A model generated the notes under the pieces. The model was not told the origin of the DNA. It worked only from the letters and a program-made list of their open reading frames with translations, and made no database searches. A stretch of DNA of 64,000 bases from Methanocaldococcus fervens AG86 (GTDB taxonomy: Archaea > AGJL01 > Methanococci > Methanococcales > Methanocaldococcaceae): the NCBI RefSeq assembly GCF_000023985.1, contig NC_013156.1, positions 1,228,363 through 1,292,362 of the forward strand. Reading direction: 5' to 3'. Below, in pieces: positions 9,347 through 20,458 of this stretch. The number at the start of each line of letters is the position of its first letter. The stretch's first letter is position 1. Both the position numbers and the translations under genes were made by a program.

Positions 9347-10267
9347 CTACTTAATCTCTAACATTCTTTCAATAGCATTTTTAGCTCTTTCAATAATCTC
9401 TTTGTCTAATTTAATTTCATACCTCTCCTCTAATAAACATCTTTCTACTTTCTCCAAAGTAATTTTTTTCATCTCATTACAAATAGCATCTTCTCTCAAT
9501 GGGATGAGTTTTTTAGTTTTACCCAATTTTTCAAGTTCTAATTCAATTCTATTTATAAGTCCTACTTCAGTTCCAATTATAAATTCCTCATCCTCAGAGT
9601 TTAATACAGCTTTTACCATTCCACTCGTGCTTAACACGTAATCGGCATTCTCCTGTAGCTCTGGACTACATTCTGGATGAATTAAAACTTTAGCATTTGG
9701 ATATTTGCTTTTAACTCTTTTTAAATCATCCATTGTGAATTTTTTATGTACATAACAACCTCCACCTTCTGGAATAGGGATTATTTTTTTATCAGTTCTT
9801 TTTTGAACATAATAGGCTAAGTTGTTGTCTGGTCCGAATAAAACCGTATCTGCATCTAATGAATTAACAACTCTATCTGCATTTGCTGAAGTGCAGGTTA
9901 TATCAGCCATTGCCTTTGTTTCAGCAGTTGTGTTTACGTAAACAACCAATGGGGCATCTGGATATTCCTCCCTATATTTTTTTATAACTTCTGAAGGTAG
10001 TTGGTGAGCCATTGGGCATTGAACTCCTTCAATCTCTGGCATCAGGACTTTTTTATCAGAATTTAAAATCTTTGCAGATTCAGCCATAAAATCTACTCCA
10101 CAAAATACAATTATATCAGCATCAGTTTCCTTTGCTTTAATGCAGAGTTCTAAAGAGTCCCCTAAAAAATCAGCTATTTTCTGTATTTCTTTTGGCTGAT
10201 AGTTGTGGGCTAAGATTACAGCGTTTTTTTCCTCCTTTAATTTATTTATTCTCTCCACAATATCCAT
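9347..10267 (-). CDS. nadA: Quinolinate synthase NadA
   Basis: I use the ATG at 10267, which has GAGGGATATT upstream. The 306-residue enzyme has the three conserved cysteines that hold the [4Fe-4S] cluster: Cys84 (EGVQCPMAH), Cys171 (GGGCYVH) and Cys263 (AICNEM). It also has the substrate motifs AHNYQ and HPECSPE. It condenses iminoaspartate with dihydroxyacetone phosphate to quinolinate in NAD synthesis. It is full length. The nucleoside kinase gene lies upstream on the same strand with about 30 bases between, and mptD lies downstream, so these may be one unit. Confidence 0.96.
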   Translation of the reverse strand: MDIVERINKLKEEKNAVILAHNYQPKEIQKIADFLGDSLELCIKAKETDADIIVFCGVDFMAESAKILNSDKKVLMPEIEGVQCPMAHQLPSEVIKKYREEYPDAPLVVYVNTTAETKAMADITCTSANADRVVNSLDADTVLFGPDNNLAYYVQKRTDKKIIPIPEGGGCYVHKKFTMDDLKRVKSKYPNAKVLIHPECSPELQENADYVLSTSGMVKAVLNSEDEEFIIGTEVGLINRIELELEKLGKTKKLIPLREDAICNEMKKITLEKVERCLLEERYEIKLDKEIIERAKNAIERMLEIK

Positions 10268-10297
10268 AATATCCCTCAAATGTGTATTAATTTTATT

Positions 10298-11200
10298 TTA
10301 AATTTTAAATCCATGCTTTTCCAATCTTTCAACAACCATATCCCATGTTGGTAGGTTAGTTTGACATCCTTTTGCCTCAACAACAAATGAAGCAGTTGTC
10401 GCTCCAATTAAACCACATTTTTTTAAGCTGTATCCTTTAACATATGCAGATAAAAATCCTGCTCTATAGCTATCTCCAGCTCCTGTTGGATCTACAACAG
10501 CCTCTGCTTTAATACAAGGAATATCTATTTTTTCATCTTTGGTGTATATTACACTACCCTTAGAGCCCTTTGTTACTATAAGGACATCAACCCTCTTTAG
10601 ATAATCATCAATGTCAAAATTCAAGAGTTTTAATGCTCTCTCAAATTCATGCTTATTCATAAATAAAAAGTTTGTATGCTCAATCATCTCTAATAAATTT
10701 TCTTTTGAGTATTGTGGTAGATCTTGCCCAGGATCGAAAGATACTAGATTATTTCCATATGCTTTTTTAGCACATTTTAGATTAAATTCCGGATCTCCTG
10801 TGGCTATGTGAACAATTTCAGTATTAAACTTTGGTGGATTCAGCTCTTTATAATGCTTAGCCGCTCCCCATAGGAAGAAGGTGATTTGATTGTTATCTTT
10901 ATCTGTGAATATCCATGCCTTTGGAGTTTCCTCCTCTTCAGAGTAGTAAAGTTTGGAGATATTTATTCCTAAATTCTTTAAATATCTCTCATATCCACTG
11001 TTTTTAAAATCATAACCAACACATGATAAAAGTTCTGAATCAACATCAAGCTTTTTTATCCCTACTGCTGTATTAGCAGCGGCTCCACCATAATACTTTC
11101 TCGCTGAAGGAATTTGTACAGAAGTGTTTGGTTCTGGAAATTTTTCTACATTAAAAATATAATCAAGGGCTGTATGTCCTACACAAGTAATTTTTTCCAT
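10298..11200 (-). CDS. PfkB-family nucleoside kinase
   Basis: This 300-residue PfkB/ribokinase-fold protein shows the anion-hole motif DPTGAGDSYRAGF (about 237-249) with the catalytic Asp and an N-terminal GGAAANTAVG. From memory it corresponds to the broad-specificity archaeal nucleoside kinase MJ0406, which phosphorylates inosine, guanosine and cytidine. It would act in nucleoside salvage. GGTGG precedes the ATG. It is divergent from the DUF2111 gene, with about 97 bp containing both promoters. Confidence 0.87.
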   Translation of the reverse strand: MEKITCVGHTALDYIFNVEKFPEPNTSVQIPSARKYYGGAAANTAVGIKKLDVDSELLSCVGYDFKNSGYERYLKNLGINISKLYYSEEEETPKAWIFTDKDNNQITFFLWGAAKHYKELNPPKFNTEIVHIATGDPEFNLKCAKKAYGNNLVSFDPGQDLPQYSKENLLEMIEHTNFLFMNKHEFERALKLLNFDIDDYLKRVDVLIVTKGSKGSVIYTKDEKIDIPCIKAEAVVDPTGAGDSYRAGFLSAYVKGYSLKKCGLIGATTASFVVEAKGCQTNLPTWDMVVERLEKHGFKI

Positions 11201-11297
11201 TCTACCACCTAATTTTTAAGAAGAATATGTTTATATACAGTTAGCTTTTAAACTAAAATTATCAAACTATTACTTAAAGATTTATGGGGGATAAGTT

Positions 11298-11684
11298 ATG
11301 ATAAATATATCTGAAAATTCTGAAGCAAAGGAATTAATACCTATTGCCCAAGCTGTTCATATATTGGTTAACAAACTACCTGTTGCTGCAAGAAGTAAAA
11401 ATAAACCTGGAGTTAGATTAGAGAAAGGGGAGGTTGTTGATACAAACTATGAAGGATATGTTTTAAGAGTAGCCATTAAACAAGGAAAGGTTATTAGAGC
11501 AACGCCTATTGTAGGCCCTTATGCGGGACTTCCAGTCATTGTGGCCCCAATTAAAGATGGGGATAAAGTTGTAGGTGCTATTGGTGTGGTTGATATTACA
11601 GCAGGGATATTTGAGGATATAATAGCAATAGCAAGAAGACCTGAGCTCCATAAATTCCTACCAGAAGATGCATTTCCAAAATAA
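11298..11684 (+). CDS. DUF2111 methanogen protein
   Basis: The 128-residue protein matches the DUF2111 family found in methanogens: a GAF-like small domain with KLPVAARSKNKPGVRLEKGE and a conserved PYAGLPVIVAPI...GAIGVVDITAG region. GGGGGATAAGTT precedes the ATG. It lies just upstream of the Mmp5 gene and opposite mmp3, a context in which methanogenesis marker genes cluster. This supports a role linked to methyl-coenzyme M reductase or its cofactors, but the function is unproven. A short repeat sits between it and mmp5. Confidence 0.75.
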   Translation: MINISENSEAKELIPIAQAVHILVNKLPVAARSKNKPGVRLEKGEVVDTNYEGYVLRVAIKQGKVIRATPIVGPYAGLPVIVAPIKDGDKVVGAIGVVDITAGIFEDIIAIARRPELHKFLPEDAFPK

Positions 11685-11751
11685 GTAAAATATATAAAAC
11701 CGCAAAAATCCCATACTATAACGGTTTGCTCAATGTTGCAAATACGTCAAT

Positions 11752-11850
11752 AGTATTTAAAAAGAGCTGGACATTAATTGCCCCTAAAAGGGGGCAACTT
11801 AATGGACGTGGGTATACCAATAGGAGTTTACCCTATGGTTTCAAAATAAA
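11752..11850. repeat. Hairpin repeat between DUF2111 and mmp5 genes
   Basis: This intergenic stretch holds two short dyads: GCCCCTAAAAGGGGGC around 11780-11796 and the family hairpin GTATACCAATAGG...CCCTATGG around 11812-11837. The second matches copies at 46.2 and 49.8 kb (GGGTATACCAATAGGGCG). There is a weak flanking similarity, TTTCCAAAATAA at the DUF2111 stop and TTTCAAAATAA at 11839, which could be a decayed target duplication. No coding potential is seen here. Confidence 0.6.
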
Positions 11851-11867
11851 AATTTTAAGGTGATGAA

Positions 11868-12320
11868 ATGAAAAAAATATTTATCTACCCCCCAAATAGC
11901 TTAATATTGAGTGATTTAGTTGAAAGATTTGGACATAAGCCGTTAAATCTAAACATAGTTATAGGAAAGTTGGTAAGAAATCCTGAGATAGACAGCCCAC
12001 CAATGAACATAACTGATGAAGAACCAAAAAAAGGTTTAAAGTATGCTGCTGTAGAAGTTCCTTCAGGTGTTAGAGGGAGAATGGCTTTAATTGGGCCTTT
12101 AATTGAAGAAGCTGAAGCGGCAATAATAATGGAAGACGCTCCAATAGCCTTTGGATGCATAGGATGCCAGAGAACTAATGAGTTAACCCTATACTTAGTA
12201 AGAAGAAAAAATATCCCTACATTGAAAGTTAAATATCCAACAAATGAAGAAGAGGCTGAAATTTTAGTTAATAAGATAGCCAACTTTTTAAAAAGCTTAG
12301 AAGAGAGTAAAGAGAATTAA
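11868..12320 (+). CDS. Methanogenesis marker protein 5 (Mmp5, DUF2102)
   Basis: The 150-residue protein begins [20 protein letters not shown] and has a Cys-containing motif [12 protein letters not shown] near residue 100. I recognise this as the methanogen-only marker 5 family. Marker proteins of this cluster are linked to maturation or activation of methyl-coenzyme M reductase, but the exact job of Mmp5 is not known. AAGGTGATGAA precedes the ATG. Mmp3 is encoded on the opposite strand just beyond a pseudogene. Confidence 0.82.
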   Translation: MKKIFIYPPNSLILSDLVERFGHKPLNLNIVIGKLVRNPEIDSPPMNITDEEPKKGLKYAAVEVPSGVRGRMALIGPLIEEAEAAIIMEDAPIAFGCIGCQRTNELTLYLVRRKNIPTLKVKYPTNEEEAEILVNKIANFLKSLEESKEN

Positions 12321-12333
12321 AAAATTTGGGAAG

Positions 12334-12532
12334 ATGATTATAACAACAACACCAACTATTGAAGGAAAAAATATAGCAAATTTTTGGGAATTGTTGATAG
12401 AGTAGCTTGTATTGAAATTCTATATTACCATGAGGATATGTATGAAAAAGCGTTAAAAGAAGCAAAAAGATTGGAGCAAATGCGATTGTTGGAGTAAGAT
12501 CTGAATTTAAAGGAAATGTAGTAGTTGTTTAG
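12334..12532 (+). pseudogene. Broken YbjQ/UPF0145-type gene
   Basis: Reading from the ATG at 12334 gives MIITTTPTIEGKNIA and then the frame is lost. Another frame continues FLGIVDRVAC, and a third, near 12460-12530, reads KEAKRLGANAIVGVRSEFKGNVVVV before a stop. These pieces are the start, middle and end of a YbjQ/UPF0145 (heavy-metal-binding-like) domain, which is normally about 105 residues. Here the total length is only about 66 codons, so there are at least two frameshifts and an internal deletion. It is a dead gene with no promoter of note. Confidence 0.75.
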
Positions 12533-12563
12533 TAAAAAATAAAAATAAATAATTTTATATACT

Positions 12564-14060
12564 TTATTTTTTTAGCAATAGATAAACATCTTCTCCACTT
12601 TTAACATTCTTTAGGTATTCAGCGTTTTCAACTATTCTTCCAACAATGTTTGTTTTTTCAAAACTCTCCCCTGTAGGACCAAATTTATCGCTTTCTCCTA
12701 ATCTAACCCCAATCATTCCTTTATACCTACTAACCATGTTTGTTACTCCAATGGCGCATGGCTCAACCTTATCGGTTGGGATGTTTTCAGGTAACAAACC
12801 TTTTGAGTAATCTGGATTTCCTTTAAACATTACAACATCTTTATGTTTGAAATAAACGTGGAGCTTTCCAACTCTTTTTGTTGTTAAGCCAGTAGTTTTT
12901 CTAAAGTACCATGTAGTTATAGGTGCCTTATCTTCATAAAGCTCAATAACAACTATTTTGCTCTTATCCAATCCTCTTATTTTAACTTTCTTTTCCTTTA
13001 ACACATCTAAGGTATATTCTGGCTCCTGTTCAACAACAATGGCATTTTCTAAATCTCCCTCTTTCTCAACCTCTATGTTGTATTTTTTAAACATCTCCTC
13101 TGCTTCTTCCATAGTTAAACCAATAGCACACAACCTTTCAGGAATTGTTTTTACAGACAAAATTCCTGAATCAGAGAAATCAATTAGTTCTATTCCTTCT
13201 TTAACTCTTCCAACAACTGTATGGGATAAAGAGGAGCTTCTACCCTCCCTATAGATATAAACTTTACCTTCTCCAACTCCATAATTCCTTACGGTTATAA
13301 ATCCTCTCTCCCTGTCAATTAAATTCCCTTCTTCAATCTTCAATGTTTGTAATCTACAATCAGCGACATAAGTGTTTGTTTTTTCAGAAATTTCAAATAT
13401 TCCATCTTCCATTAAAGCTAAACAATGTTCTACAGCTGAAGGTGTTCCATCAAACTCAGCTGTGAAGTATGTAAAGATTTTCCAACCATCTTCCAACTTT
13501 GTATCTAAGTTTGTTGTTACTAAGTAATCAACAGCTTCTTTTTCCTCTTTAATTGGCTCTATGTCAATAATTTTGTCTCCGATATCTAATCTATCAATAA
13601 CCCATTTACCTCCAACAACAATACCAATTTTTGGATTTTTTAACCCATAAATCCCTTCAGTTTTTTTCTTAATAAATACTATATGCCCTTCATCCTTATC
13701 TAAACCAGAAATGCTTAAAAGAACATCCCACTTTTTAAAAGCTCCTGGTTCAGCTGAAATCTCTAAATCGATGGTTGTTGGACCAAATGCGGTATCAACT
13801 CCACTAACCCATCTAAGCTTTTTTACGAAATTTTTGTAATTATTTACAAAAAATTTGGCTGTTTCATTATCTTCAGTTATCGCCACCGTTATATTCCCTT
13901 TAGTGGTTTTAATTAAAAACTTCTTAGCTATCTTTTCAGCTTCCCTTTTAACTCCCTTTATAATAACTATATTTGCCCCTTCTTTGTAATATTCATCTTT
14001 TATTACATCTTTCAAAGTTTCTCCAACTTTTTCCTTTCCGTTTACAATTACCTTAGCCAT
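12564..14060 (-). CDS. Methanogenesis marker protein 3 (Mmp3, UPF0288)
   Basis: The 498-residue protein has the UPF0288 layout: an N-terminal ubiquitin-like segment ([18 protein letters not shown]), a central region and two beta-rich domains resembling cyclophilin folds ([12 protein letters not shown] and the [11 protein letters not shown] region). It occurs only in methanogens and relatives. Published work, as I recall, places Mmp3 in the ATP-dependent activation complex of methyl-coenzyme M reductase with McrC, Mmp7 and Mmp17. GGTGGAACT precedes the ATG. It lies 11 bases downstream of the lactaldehyde dehydrogenase gene on the same strand. Confidence 0.88.
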   Translation of the reverse strand: MAKVIVNGKEKVGETLKDVIKDEYYKEGANIVIIKGVKREAEKIAKKFLIKTTKGNITVAITEDNETAKFFVNNYKNFVKKLRWVSGVDTAFGPTTIDLEISAEPGAFKKWDVLLSISGLDKDEGHIVFIKKKTEGIYGLKNPKIGIVVGGKWVIDRLDIGDKIIDIEPIKEEKEAVDYLVTTNLDTKLEDGWKIFTYFTAEFDGTPSAVEHCLALMEDGIFEISEKTNTYVADCRLQTLKIEEGNLIDRERGFITVRNYGVGEGKVYIYREGRSSSLSHTVVGRVKEGIELIDFSDSGILSVKTIPERLCAIGLTMEEAEEMFKKYNIEVEKEGDLENAIVVEQEPEYTLDVLKEKKVKIRGLDKSKIVVIELYEDKAPITTWYFRKTTGLTTKRVGKLHVYFKHKDVVMFKGNPDYSKGLLPENIPTDKVEPCAIGVTNMVSRYKGMIGVRLGESDKFGPTGESFEKTNIVGRIVENAEYLKNVKSGEDVYLLLKK

Positions 14061-14071
14061 AGTTCCACCAA

Positions 14072-15463
14072 TTATTTGGATATTATAACTGTCTTTATAC
14101 TGCTCATCTCTTCCATTGCATATTTAATTCCTTCCCTTCCTAAACCACTCTTCTTAACTCCTCCAAACGGCATATTATCCTGCCTAAATAATGATGAATC
14201 GTTTATAATAACCCCTCCAAACTCTAAGTTCTCTGCAAATTTCAATGCCTTATTTATATCATTTGTAAATACAGCTGAGTGCAACCCATACTCTGTACTG
14301 TTGGCTATATCAATCATCTCCTCTTCATTAGCCCTAATTATTGGAATTACGGGAGCAAAAGTTTCTGTTTTACATAAGATGTTGTCTCTATCAACTTCTA
14401 ATATTGTTGGATAGAATATAGCTTTATCCCTCTTTCCTCCTAAAAGTAATTTTCCTCCTTCATCTATGGCTTTTTCAACAATTCCCTCAACCCACTCTGC
14501 ATGTTCAACACTTATTAATGGTCCCACATCAGTTCTCTCATCCAATGGATTACCTACATTTAGCTCTTTAGCTTTATTTACAAACATCTCTATAAATCTA
14601 TCTGCTATACTTTCATCAACTAAAATCATCCCTACAGAGATGCAAACCTGCCCAGCGTATATAAAGCTACCTTTTATTAGAGAGTTAACAGCTTTCTCTA
14701 AGTTTGCATCCTTTAATACAATATTTGGATTGACTCCTCCTAATTCTAAAGTAATCTTTTTAAATCCAGCTTTTTTAGCTATCATCTCTCCAACTTTCAA
14801 ACTTCCAGTGAATGAAATCATATTAACCTTTTCATTGACAACCATTTCATCTCCTACAACTTCCCCAGCTCCAGTAAGTAGGTTATAAACTCCCAATGGA
14901 ACTTTATATTTCTTTAAAGCTCTCTCTATAATTTTAGCCAACTCTATGCAAGCAAGAGGGGCTTTTGATGACGGGTGGTGAATTACAACGTTTCCAGTAG
15001 CTATTGCTGAAGCTATCTTATGGGCTGATAAATTTAAAGGAAAGTTGAATGGTGTTATAGCTCCGACTATTCCAACAGGTTCTCTTTTTGTAAATATCAA
15101 TTTATCGTCTGAAGGAATTGCCTCATCTCTAAACTCTTTAGCATAAAAGGCAGCTAATTTGAATGTTCCAATACTTCTTTCAACTTCTACTCTCGCCTGT
15201 TTTATTGGTTTTCCAGCATCTATAGCTAATATTTTAGCAAGCTCTTCTTTCCTTTCTTTAATTTGTTTTGCAATATTCATTAAGATGTTGTATCGTTTAG
15301 ATATAGAAAGGTTTTTCATAACTTCTTTATATTTCTCTGCAGTATCTATTGCCTCTTTAACTTCTTCCCTACTTAGAGCAGGGATTTTTTTAATAACTTC
15401 TAAAGTATATGGGTTGATAACTTCAAAATCTTCCCTATCAATCCACTTTCCATCAATGAACAT
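14072..15463 (-). CDS. Lactaldehyde dehydrogenase (CofA type)
   Basis: This 463-residue aldehyde dehydrogenase has the catalytic cysteine in GQVCISVG (about 270), the general base in [14 protein letters not shown]-binding FTGSLKVGE and the C-terminal [15 protein letters not shown]. The length and sequence fit the M. jannaschii enzyme MJ1411, which oxidises lactaldehyde to lactate for coenzyme F420 synthesis. Other aldehydes are possible. GGTGGAATT precedes the ATG. The gene lies ahead of mmp3 on the same strand and is divergent from the RuBisCO gene. Confidence 0.88.
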   Translation of the reverse strand: MFIDGKWIDREDFEVINPYTLEVIKKIPALSREEVKEAIDTAEKYKEVMKNLSISKRYNILMNIAKQIKERKEELAKILAIDAGKPIKQARVEVERSIGTFKLAAFYAKEFRDEAIPSDDKLIFTKREPVGIVGAITPFNFPLNLSAHKIASAIATGNVVIHHPSSKAPLACIELAKIIERALKKYKVPLGVYNLLTGAGEVVGDEMVVNEKVNMISFTGSLKVGEMIAKKAGFKKITLELGGVNPNIVLKDANLEKAVNSLIKGSFIYAGQVCISVGMILVDESIADRFIEMFVNKAKELNVGNPLDERTDVGPLISVEHAEWVEGIVEKAIDEGGKLLLGGKRDKAIFYPTILEVDRDNILCKTETFAPVIPIIRANEEEMIDIANSTEYGLHSAVFTNDINKALKFAENLEFGGVIINDSSLFRQDNMPFGGVKKSGLGREGIKYAMEEMSSIKTVIISK

Positions 15464-15604
15464 AATTCCACCATAATAAAATTTAGAAAATCTACTTAAT
15501 AGTTTTGTATCTCATATCTTAAATGTTTTTAGCAAATGTATTTATATCTTCATTTAGTAAAATAGTAGTATCCAAATATAAATCAATAAATTAAGTGGGA
15601 TATC

Positions 15605-16882
15605 ATGGATTACATAGATTTAAATTATACTCCAAACGAAAATGATTTGTTATCATGCATGATAATCAAAGGAGAAAATTTAGAAAAATTGGCAAATGAG
15701 ATTGCTGGTGAGAGTTCTATTGGAACATGGACTAAAGTTCAAACAATGAAGAGCGATATTTATACAAAATTAAAACCAAAAGTTTATGAAATTAAAGAGA
15801 TTGGAAATGAAGGCAGATACAAAATAGGCCTAATAAAGATTGCTTATCCGTTGTATGCTTTTGAAATAAACAACATGCCAGGGGTTTTGGCAGGGATTGC
15901 TGGAAATATATTTGGAATGAAGATTGCCAAAGGTTTGAGGATATTAGATTTTAGATTTCCAGAAGAGTTTGTTAAATCCTATAAAGGCCCAAGATTTGGA
16001 ATTGAAGGGGTTAGAAAAACTCTTAAAATTAAGGAAAGACCATTATTGGGAACTATAGTTAAACCAAAAGTGGGTTTAAGGACAGAGGAGCATGCAAAAG
16101 TGGCTTACGAAGCATGGGTAGGAGGGGTTGATTTAGTTAAGGATGATGAAAACTTAACGTCCCAAGAATTTAACAAATTTGAAGATAGAGTTTATAAAAC
16201 CTTGGAGATGAGGGATAAGGCGGAGGAAGAGACTGGAGAAAGGAAGGCATATATGCCAAATATAACAGCCCCATACAGAGAAATGCTGAGGAGGGCAGAG
16301 ATTGCTGAAGACGCTGGAAGTGAATATGTGATGATTGACGTGGTTGTTAGCGGGTTTTCAGCAGTTCAATCATTCAGAGAGGAGGAATTTAATTTTATAA
16401 TACATGCACATAGGGCAATGCATGCGGCAATAACAAGAGGGAGGGATTTTGGAATATCGATGCTCGCATTAGCCAAGATTTACAGGTTGTTGGGAGTTGA
16501 TCAACTGCATATAGGAACGGTTGTTGGAAAAATGGAAGGAGGAGAGAAGGAGGTTAAAGCAATTAGGGATGAGATAGTTTATGATAAGGTTGAGGCAGAT
16601 AACGAAAACAAATTTTTCAATCAAGAATGGTTTGGTATTAATCCAATATTCCCAGTATCTTCAGGAGGAGTTCATCCTAAGTTGGTTCCAAAAATAGTTG
16701 AAATTTTAGGAAGAGATTTAATTATACAAGCTGGAGGAGGGGTGCATGGGCATCCAGATGGAACTAAAGCTGGAGCTAAGGCAATGAGAGCGGCTATAGA
16801 GGCAGTTGTAGAAGGGAAGTCGTTGGAAGAAAAGGCTGAAGAAGTTGAAGAATTAAAGAAGGCATTGGGGTATTGGAAATAA
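15605..16882 (+). CDS. rbcL: Form III ribulose-bisphosphate carboxylase large subunit
   Basis: The 425-residue protein has the RuBisCO active site: Lys153 in KPKVG, the carbamylated Lys179 with Asp181 and Glu182 in DLVKDDEN, loop 6 Lys in VGKMEGG, and GGVHPK/GGGVHGHP phosphate-binding motifs. The sequence is of the archaeal form III, which works in AMP/nucleoside recycling rather than in a Calvin cycle, fixing CO2 onto RuBP derived from ribose-1,5-bisphosphate. GTGGGATATC precedes the ATG. No phosphoribulokinase, AMP phosphorylase or R15P isomerase lies nearby in this window. Confidence 0.96.
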   Translation: MDYIDLNYTPNENDLLSCMIIKGENLEKLANEIAGESSIGTWTKVQTMKSDIYTKLKPKVYEIKEIGNEGRYKIGLIKIAYPLYAFEINNMPGVLAGIAGNIFGMKIAKGLRILDFRFPEEFVKSYKGPRFGIEGVRKTLKIKERPLLGTIVKPKVGLRTEEHAKVAYEAWVGGVDLVKDDENLTSQEFNKFEDRVYKTLEMRDKAEEETGERKAYMPNITAPYREMLRRAEIAEDAGSEYVMIDVVVSGFSAVQSFREEEFNFIIHAHRAMHAAITRGRDFGISMLALAKIYRLLGVDQLHIGTVVGKMEGGEKEVKAIRDEIVYDKVEADNENKFFNQEWFGINPIFPVSSGGVHPKLVPKIVEILGRDLIIQAGGGVHGHPDGTKAGAKAMRAAIEAVVEGKSLEEKAEEVEELKKALGYWK

Positions 16883-17021
16883 GCATAAATATTTAGTTTT
16901 TTTGTTAGCGCAATATTTAAATATTCAATTTTTTTATAGTAATCATCTTATACCAATTTGAGAATAGATTATTTGAGAGAAGTTTTATCGAATTTTAAAA
17001 ATATTTAATTATGTGATTATT

Positions 17022-20000
17022 ATGGTTCATGTCGCATGTTCTGAAAACATGAAAAAATATTTTGAAAGTATTGTTGATGAAGTTAAAAAAATTTACAAAA
17101 TTGCAGAAGAGTGTAGAAAAAAAGGTTTTGACCCAGTTGATGAAGTAGAGATTCCATTAGCTGCTGATATGGCTGATAGAGTTGAGGGATTGGTGGGGCC
17201 GAAAGGTGTTGCTGGGAGAATTAGGGAATTGGTTAAAGAGTTAGGTAAAGAGCCAGCAGCATTGGAAATAGCTAAAGAAATTGTAGAAGGAAAATTTGGA
17301 GATTTTGACAAAGAAAAAAAGGCAGAGCAGGCAGTTAGAACTGCATTAGCTGTATTGACAGAAGGTATTGTTGCCGCTCCACTGGAGGGAATTGCAGACG
17401 TTAAAATCAAAAAAAATCCAGATGGGAGTGAATATTTAGCTATATACTATGCAGGACCTATAAGAAGTGCTGGGGGAACAGCTCAGGCGTTATCTGTCTT
17501 AGTTGGGGATTTCGTTAGAAAGGCAATGGGATTGGATAGGTATAAACCAACAGAGGATGAGATTGAGAGGTATGTTGAGGAGGTTGAGCTGTATCAATCA
17601 GAAGTTGGAAGTTTTCAATACAACCCAAAAGCTGATGAAATTAGAACAGCTGTAAGAAATATTCCAATTGAGATTACTGGAGAAGCTACAGATGATGTTG
17701 AAGTTTCTGGGCATAGGGATTTACCGAGAGTTGAGACAAACCAGCTAAGGGGAGGGGCTTTATTAGTTTTAGTTGAAGGGGTTTTGTTGAAAGCTCCTAA
17801 AATATTGAGGCATGTAGATAAATTAGGAATAGAAGGATGGGATTGGCTTAAAGATTTAATGAGTAAAAAAGAAGAGGAAGAAGAGGAAAAAGATGAAAAA
17901 ATAGATGATGAAGATGTGGATGAAGAGGAAGAAGAGATAAGTGGGTACTGGAGAGATATTAAAATAGAGGCAAATAAAAAGTTTATAAGCGAAGTTATTG
18001 CTGGAAGGCCTGTATTTGCTCATCCATCAAAAGTTGGAGGATTTAGGCTGAGATATGGAAGGAGTAGGAATACTGGATTTGCTACTCAAGGATTTCATCC
18101 TGCTTTAATGTACTTAGTTGATGAATTCATGGCTGTTGGAACTCAGTTAAAGACTGAAAGACCTGGAAAAGCTACATGCGTTGTGCCGGTTGATAGCATT
18201 GAGCCACCAATTGTTAAGCTTAAAAATGGGGATGTTATTAGAGTTGATACAATAGAGAAGGCTATAGAAGTAAGGGATAGAGTTGAGGAAATCTTATTCT
18301 TAGGAGATGTTTTAGTTAATTATGGGGATTTTTTAGAGAACAACCATCCTTTATTACCAAGTTGCTGGTGTGAAGAGTGGTATGAGAAGGTTTTGATAGC
18401 TAGCAACGTAGGGTATGATAAAGAGTTTATAAAGAATCCAAAGCCAGAAGAGGCTGTTAAATTTGCCTTAGAAACAAAAACTCCACTACATCCAAGATAT
18501 ACATATCATTGGCATGATGTTAGCAAAGAAGATATAATATTATTAAGAAATTGGTTATTAAAAGGAAAAGAAGATGATTTTGAAGGAAAAAAAGTTTGGA
18601 TTGTTGGCTTAGAAACTGAGGATGATAAGAAGGCAAAGAGAATTTTAGAGTTAATTGGTTGCTGTCATTTAGTTAGAAATAAAAAGGTGATGATTGAGGA
18701 ATACTATCCACTTCTATACTCTTTAGGTTATGATGTTGAAAATAAGAAGGATTTGATTGAAAACATAGATGAAATTTTAAATTCTGCAAAAAATAGCATG
18801 CATCTTATAAATCTATTGGCTCCATTTGAGGTTAGGAGAAACACCTATGTGTATGTTGGGGCAAGAATGGGAAGACCTGAAAAAGCTGCTCCAAGAAAGA
18901 TGAAACCTCCAGTTAATGGTCTCTTCCCTATAGGTAATGCTGGAGGACAAGTTAGATTGATAAATAAGGCTGTTGAAGAAAATAACACGGATGATATTGA
19001 CGTTTCATATACAAGATGTCCAAAATGTGGGAAAATCTCTTTATATAGAGTTTGTCCATTCTGTGGAACTAAAGTGGAATTAGATACTTTTGGAAAAATC
19101 AAAGCCCCATTAAAGGAGTACTGGTATGCTGCTTTAAAGAGGTTAGGGATAAATAAGCCAGGAGATGTTAAATGTATTAAAGGGATGACATCAAAGCAAA
19201 AAATTGTTGAACCATTGGAAAAGGCCATATTAAGGGCTATGAATGAGGTTTATGTCTTTAAAGATGGAACTACAAGGTTCGATTGTACAGATGTGCCAGT
19301 AACTCACTTCAAGCCAAATGAGATAAATGTTAGTGTTGAAAAGCTTAGGGAACTTGGCTATGATAAAGACATTTATGGCAATGAGTTGGTTGATGGAGAT
19401 CAGGTTGTTGAGCTAAAGCCACAGGATGTTATTATTCCAGAGAGTTGTGCAGAGTATTTTGTTAAAGTAGCTAATTTTATTGATGATTTATTGGAGAAAT
19501 TTTACAATATGGAGAGATTCTACAATGTAAAAAAGAAAGAGGATTTAATTGGGCATTTAGTTATCGGTATGGCTCCTCACACATCAGCAGGGATGGTTGG
19601 AAGAATTATTGGCTACACAAAGGCAAATGTTGGCTATGCTCATCCTTATTTCCATGCTGCAAAGAGAAGGAACTGTGACGGAGATGAGGATTCTTTCTTT
19701 TTACTTTTAGACGCATTTCTAAACTTCTCTAAAAAATTCCTCCCAGATAAAAGAGGAGGACAGATGGACGCTCCATTAGTTTTAACTACAATATTGGATC
19801 CAAAAGAGGTTGATGGGGAAGTTCATAACATGGATACGATGTGGAGCTATCCTTTAGAGTTTTATGAGAAAACCTTAGAGATGCCTTCACCAAAAGAGGT
19901 TAAAGAGTTTATGGAAACTGTTGAAGATAGATTAGGAAATCCAGAACAGTATGAAGGAATCGGTTATACGCATGAAACTTCAAGAATAGATTTAGGTCCA

Positions 20001-20435
20001 AAGGTTTGTGCTTACAAAACCCTCGGATCAATGTTAGAAAAAACAACATCTCAATTATCAGTTGCTAAAAAGATTAGAGCTACTGATGAGAGGGATGTTG
20101 CTGAAAAGGTTATTCAATCCCACTTTATCCCGGATTTAATTGGAAATTTAAGGGCTTTCTCAAGGCAGGCAGTTAGATGTAAGTGTGGGGCTAAGTTTAG
20201 AAGGATTCCGTTAAGAGGAAAATGTCCAAAATGTGGCTCTAACTTAATATTGACGGTTTCAAAAGGGGCTGTTGAAAAGTATATGGACGTAGCGGAAAAG
20301 ATGGCTGAGGAGTACGATGTAAATAATTATATAAAACAAAGATTAAAAATTATTAGAGAGGGAATAAATTCAATATTTGAAAATGATAAAAGTAAGCAAG
20401 TTAAGTTAAGTGATTTCTTTAAAATGAAGACCTAA
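17022..20435 (+). CDS. polC: Archaeal DNA polymerase D large subunit (DP2)
   Basis: I use the ATG at 17022, three codons into the longer frame, giving about 1137 residues, the expected DP2 size. Features are the [11 protein letters not shown] segment near 150, an acidic linker near 285-310, two zinc-knuckle pairs (CPKCG...CPFCG near 670 and CKCGAKF...CPKCG near 1060), and the catalytic NCDGDED motif near 885. The frame is uninterrupted, so no intein is present, in contrast to Pyrococcus DP2. It replicates the genome with the small subunit DP1, which is not in this window. Confidence 0.97.
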   Translation: MVHVACSENMKKYFESIVDEVKKIYKIAEECRKKGFDPVDEVEIPLAADMADRVEGLVGPKGVAGRIRELVKELGKEPAALEIAKEIVEGKFGDFDKEKKAEQAVRTALAVLTEGIVAAPLEGIADVKIKKNPDGSEYLAIYYAGPIRSAGGTAQALSVLVGDFVRKAMGLDRYKPTEDEIERYVEEVELYQSEVGSFQYNPKADEIRTAVRNIPIEITGEATDDVEVSGHRDLPRVETNQLRGGALLVLVEGVLLKAPKILRHVDKLGIEGWDWLKDLMSKKEEEEEEKDEKIDDEDVDEEEEEISGYWRDIKIEANKKFISEVIAGRPVFAHPSKVGGFRLRYGRSRNTGFATQGFHPALMYLVDEFMAVGTQLKTERPGKATCVVPVDSIEPPIVKLKNGDVIRVDTIEKAIEVRDRVEEILFLGDVLVNYGDFLENNHPLLPSCWCEEWYEKVLIASNVGYDKEFIKNPKPEEAVKFALETKTPLHPRYTYHWHDVSKEDIILLRNWLLKGKEDDFEGKKVWIVGLETEDDKKAKRILELIGCCHLVRNKKVMIEEYYPLLYSLGYDVENKKDLIENIDEILNSAKNSMHLINLLAPFEVRRNTYVYVGARMGRPEKAAPRKMKPPVNGLFPIGNAGGQVRLINKAVEENNTDDIDVSYTRCPKCGKISLYRVCPFCGTKVELDTFGKIKAPLKEYWYAALKRLGINKPGDVKCIKGMTSKQKIVEPLEKAILRAMNEVYVFKDGTTRFDCTDVPVTHFKPNEINVSVEKLRELGYDKDIYGNELVDGDQVVELKPQDVIIPESCAEYFVKVANFIDDLLEKFYNMERFYNVKKKEDLIGHLVIGMAPHTSAGMVGRIIGYTKANVGYAHPYFHAAKRRNCDGDEDSFFLLLDAFLNFSKKFLPDKRGGQMDAPLVLTTILDPKEVDGEVHNMDTMWSYPLEFYEKTLEMPSPKEVKEFMETVEDRLGNPEQYEGIGYTHETSRIDLGPKVCAYKTLGSMLEKTTSQLSVAKKIRATDERDVAEKVIQSHFIPDLIGNLRAFSRQAVRCKCGAKFRRIPLRGKCPKCGSNLILTVSKGAVEKYMDVAEKMAEEYDVNNYIKQRLKIIREGINSIFENDKSKQVKLSDFFKMKT

Positions 20436-20458
20436 TTTTATTTTATATTGGTGGGATT

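Noticed and set aside
17022-20435. Possible intein in PolD large subunit
   Set aside because: The length (about 1137 residues) and continuous family motifs leave no room for one.
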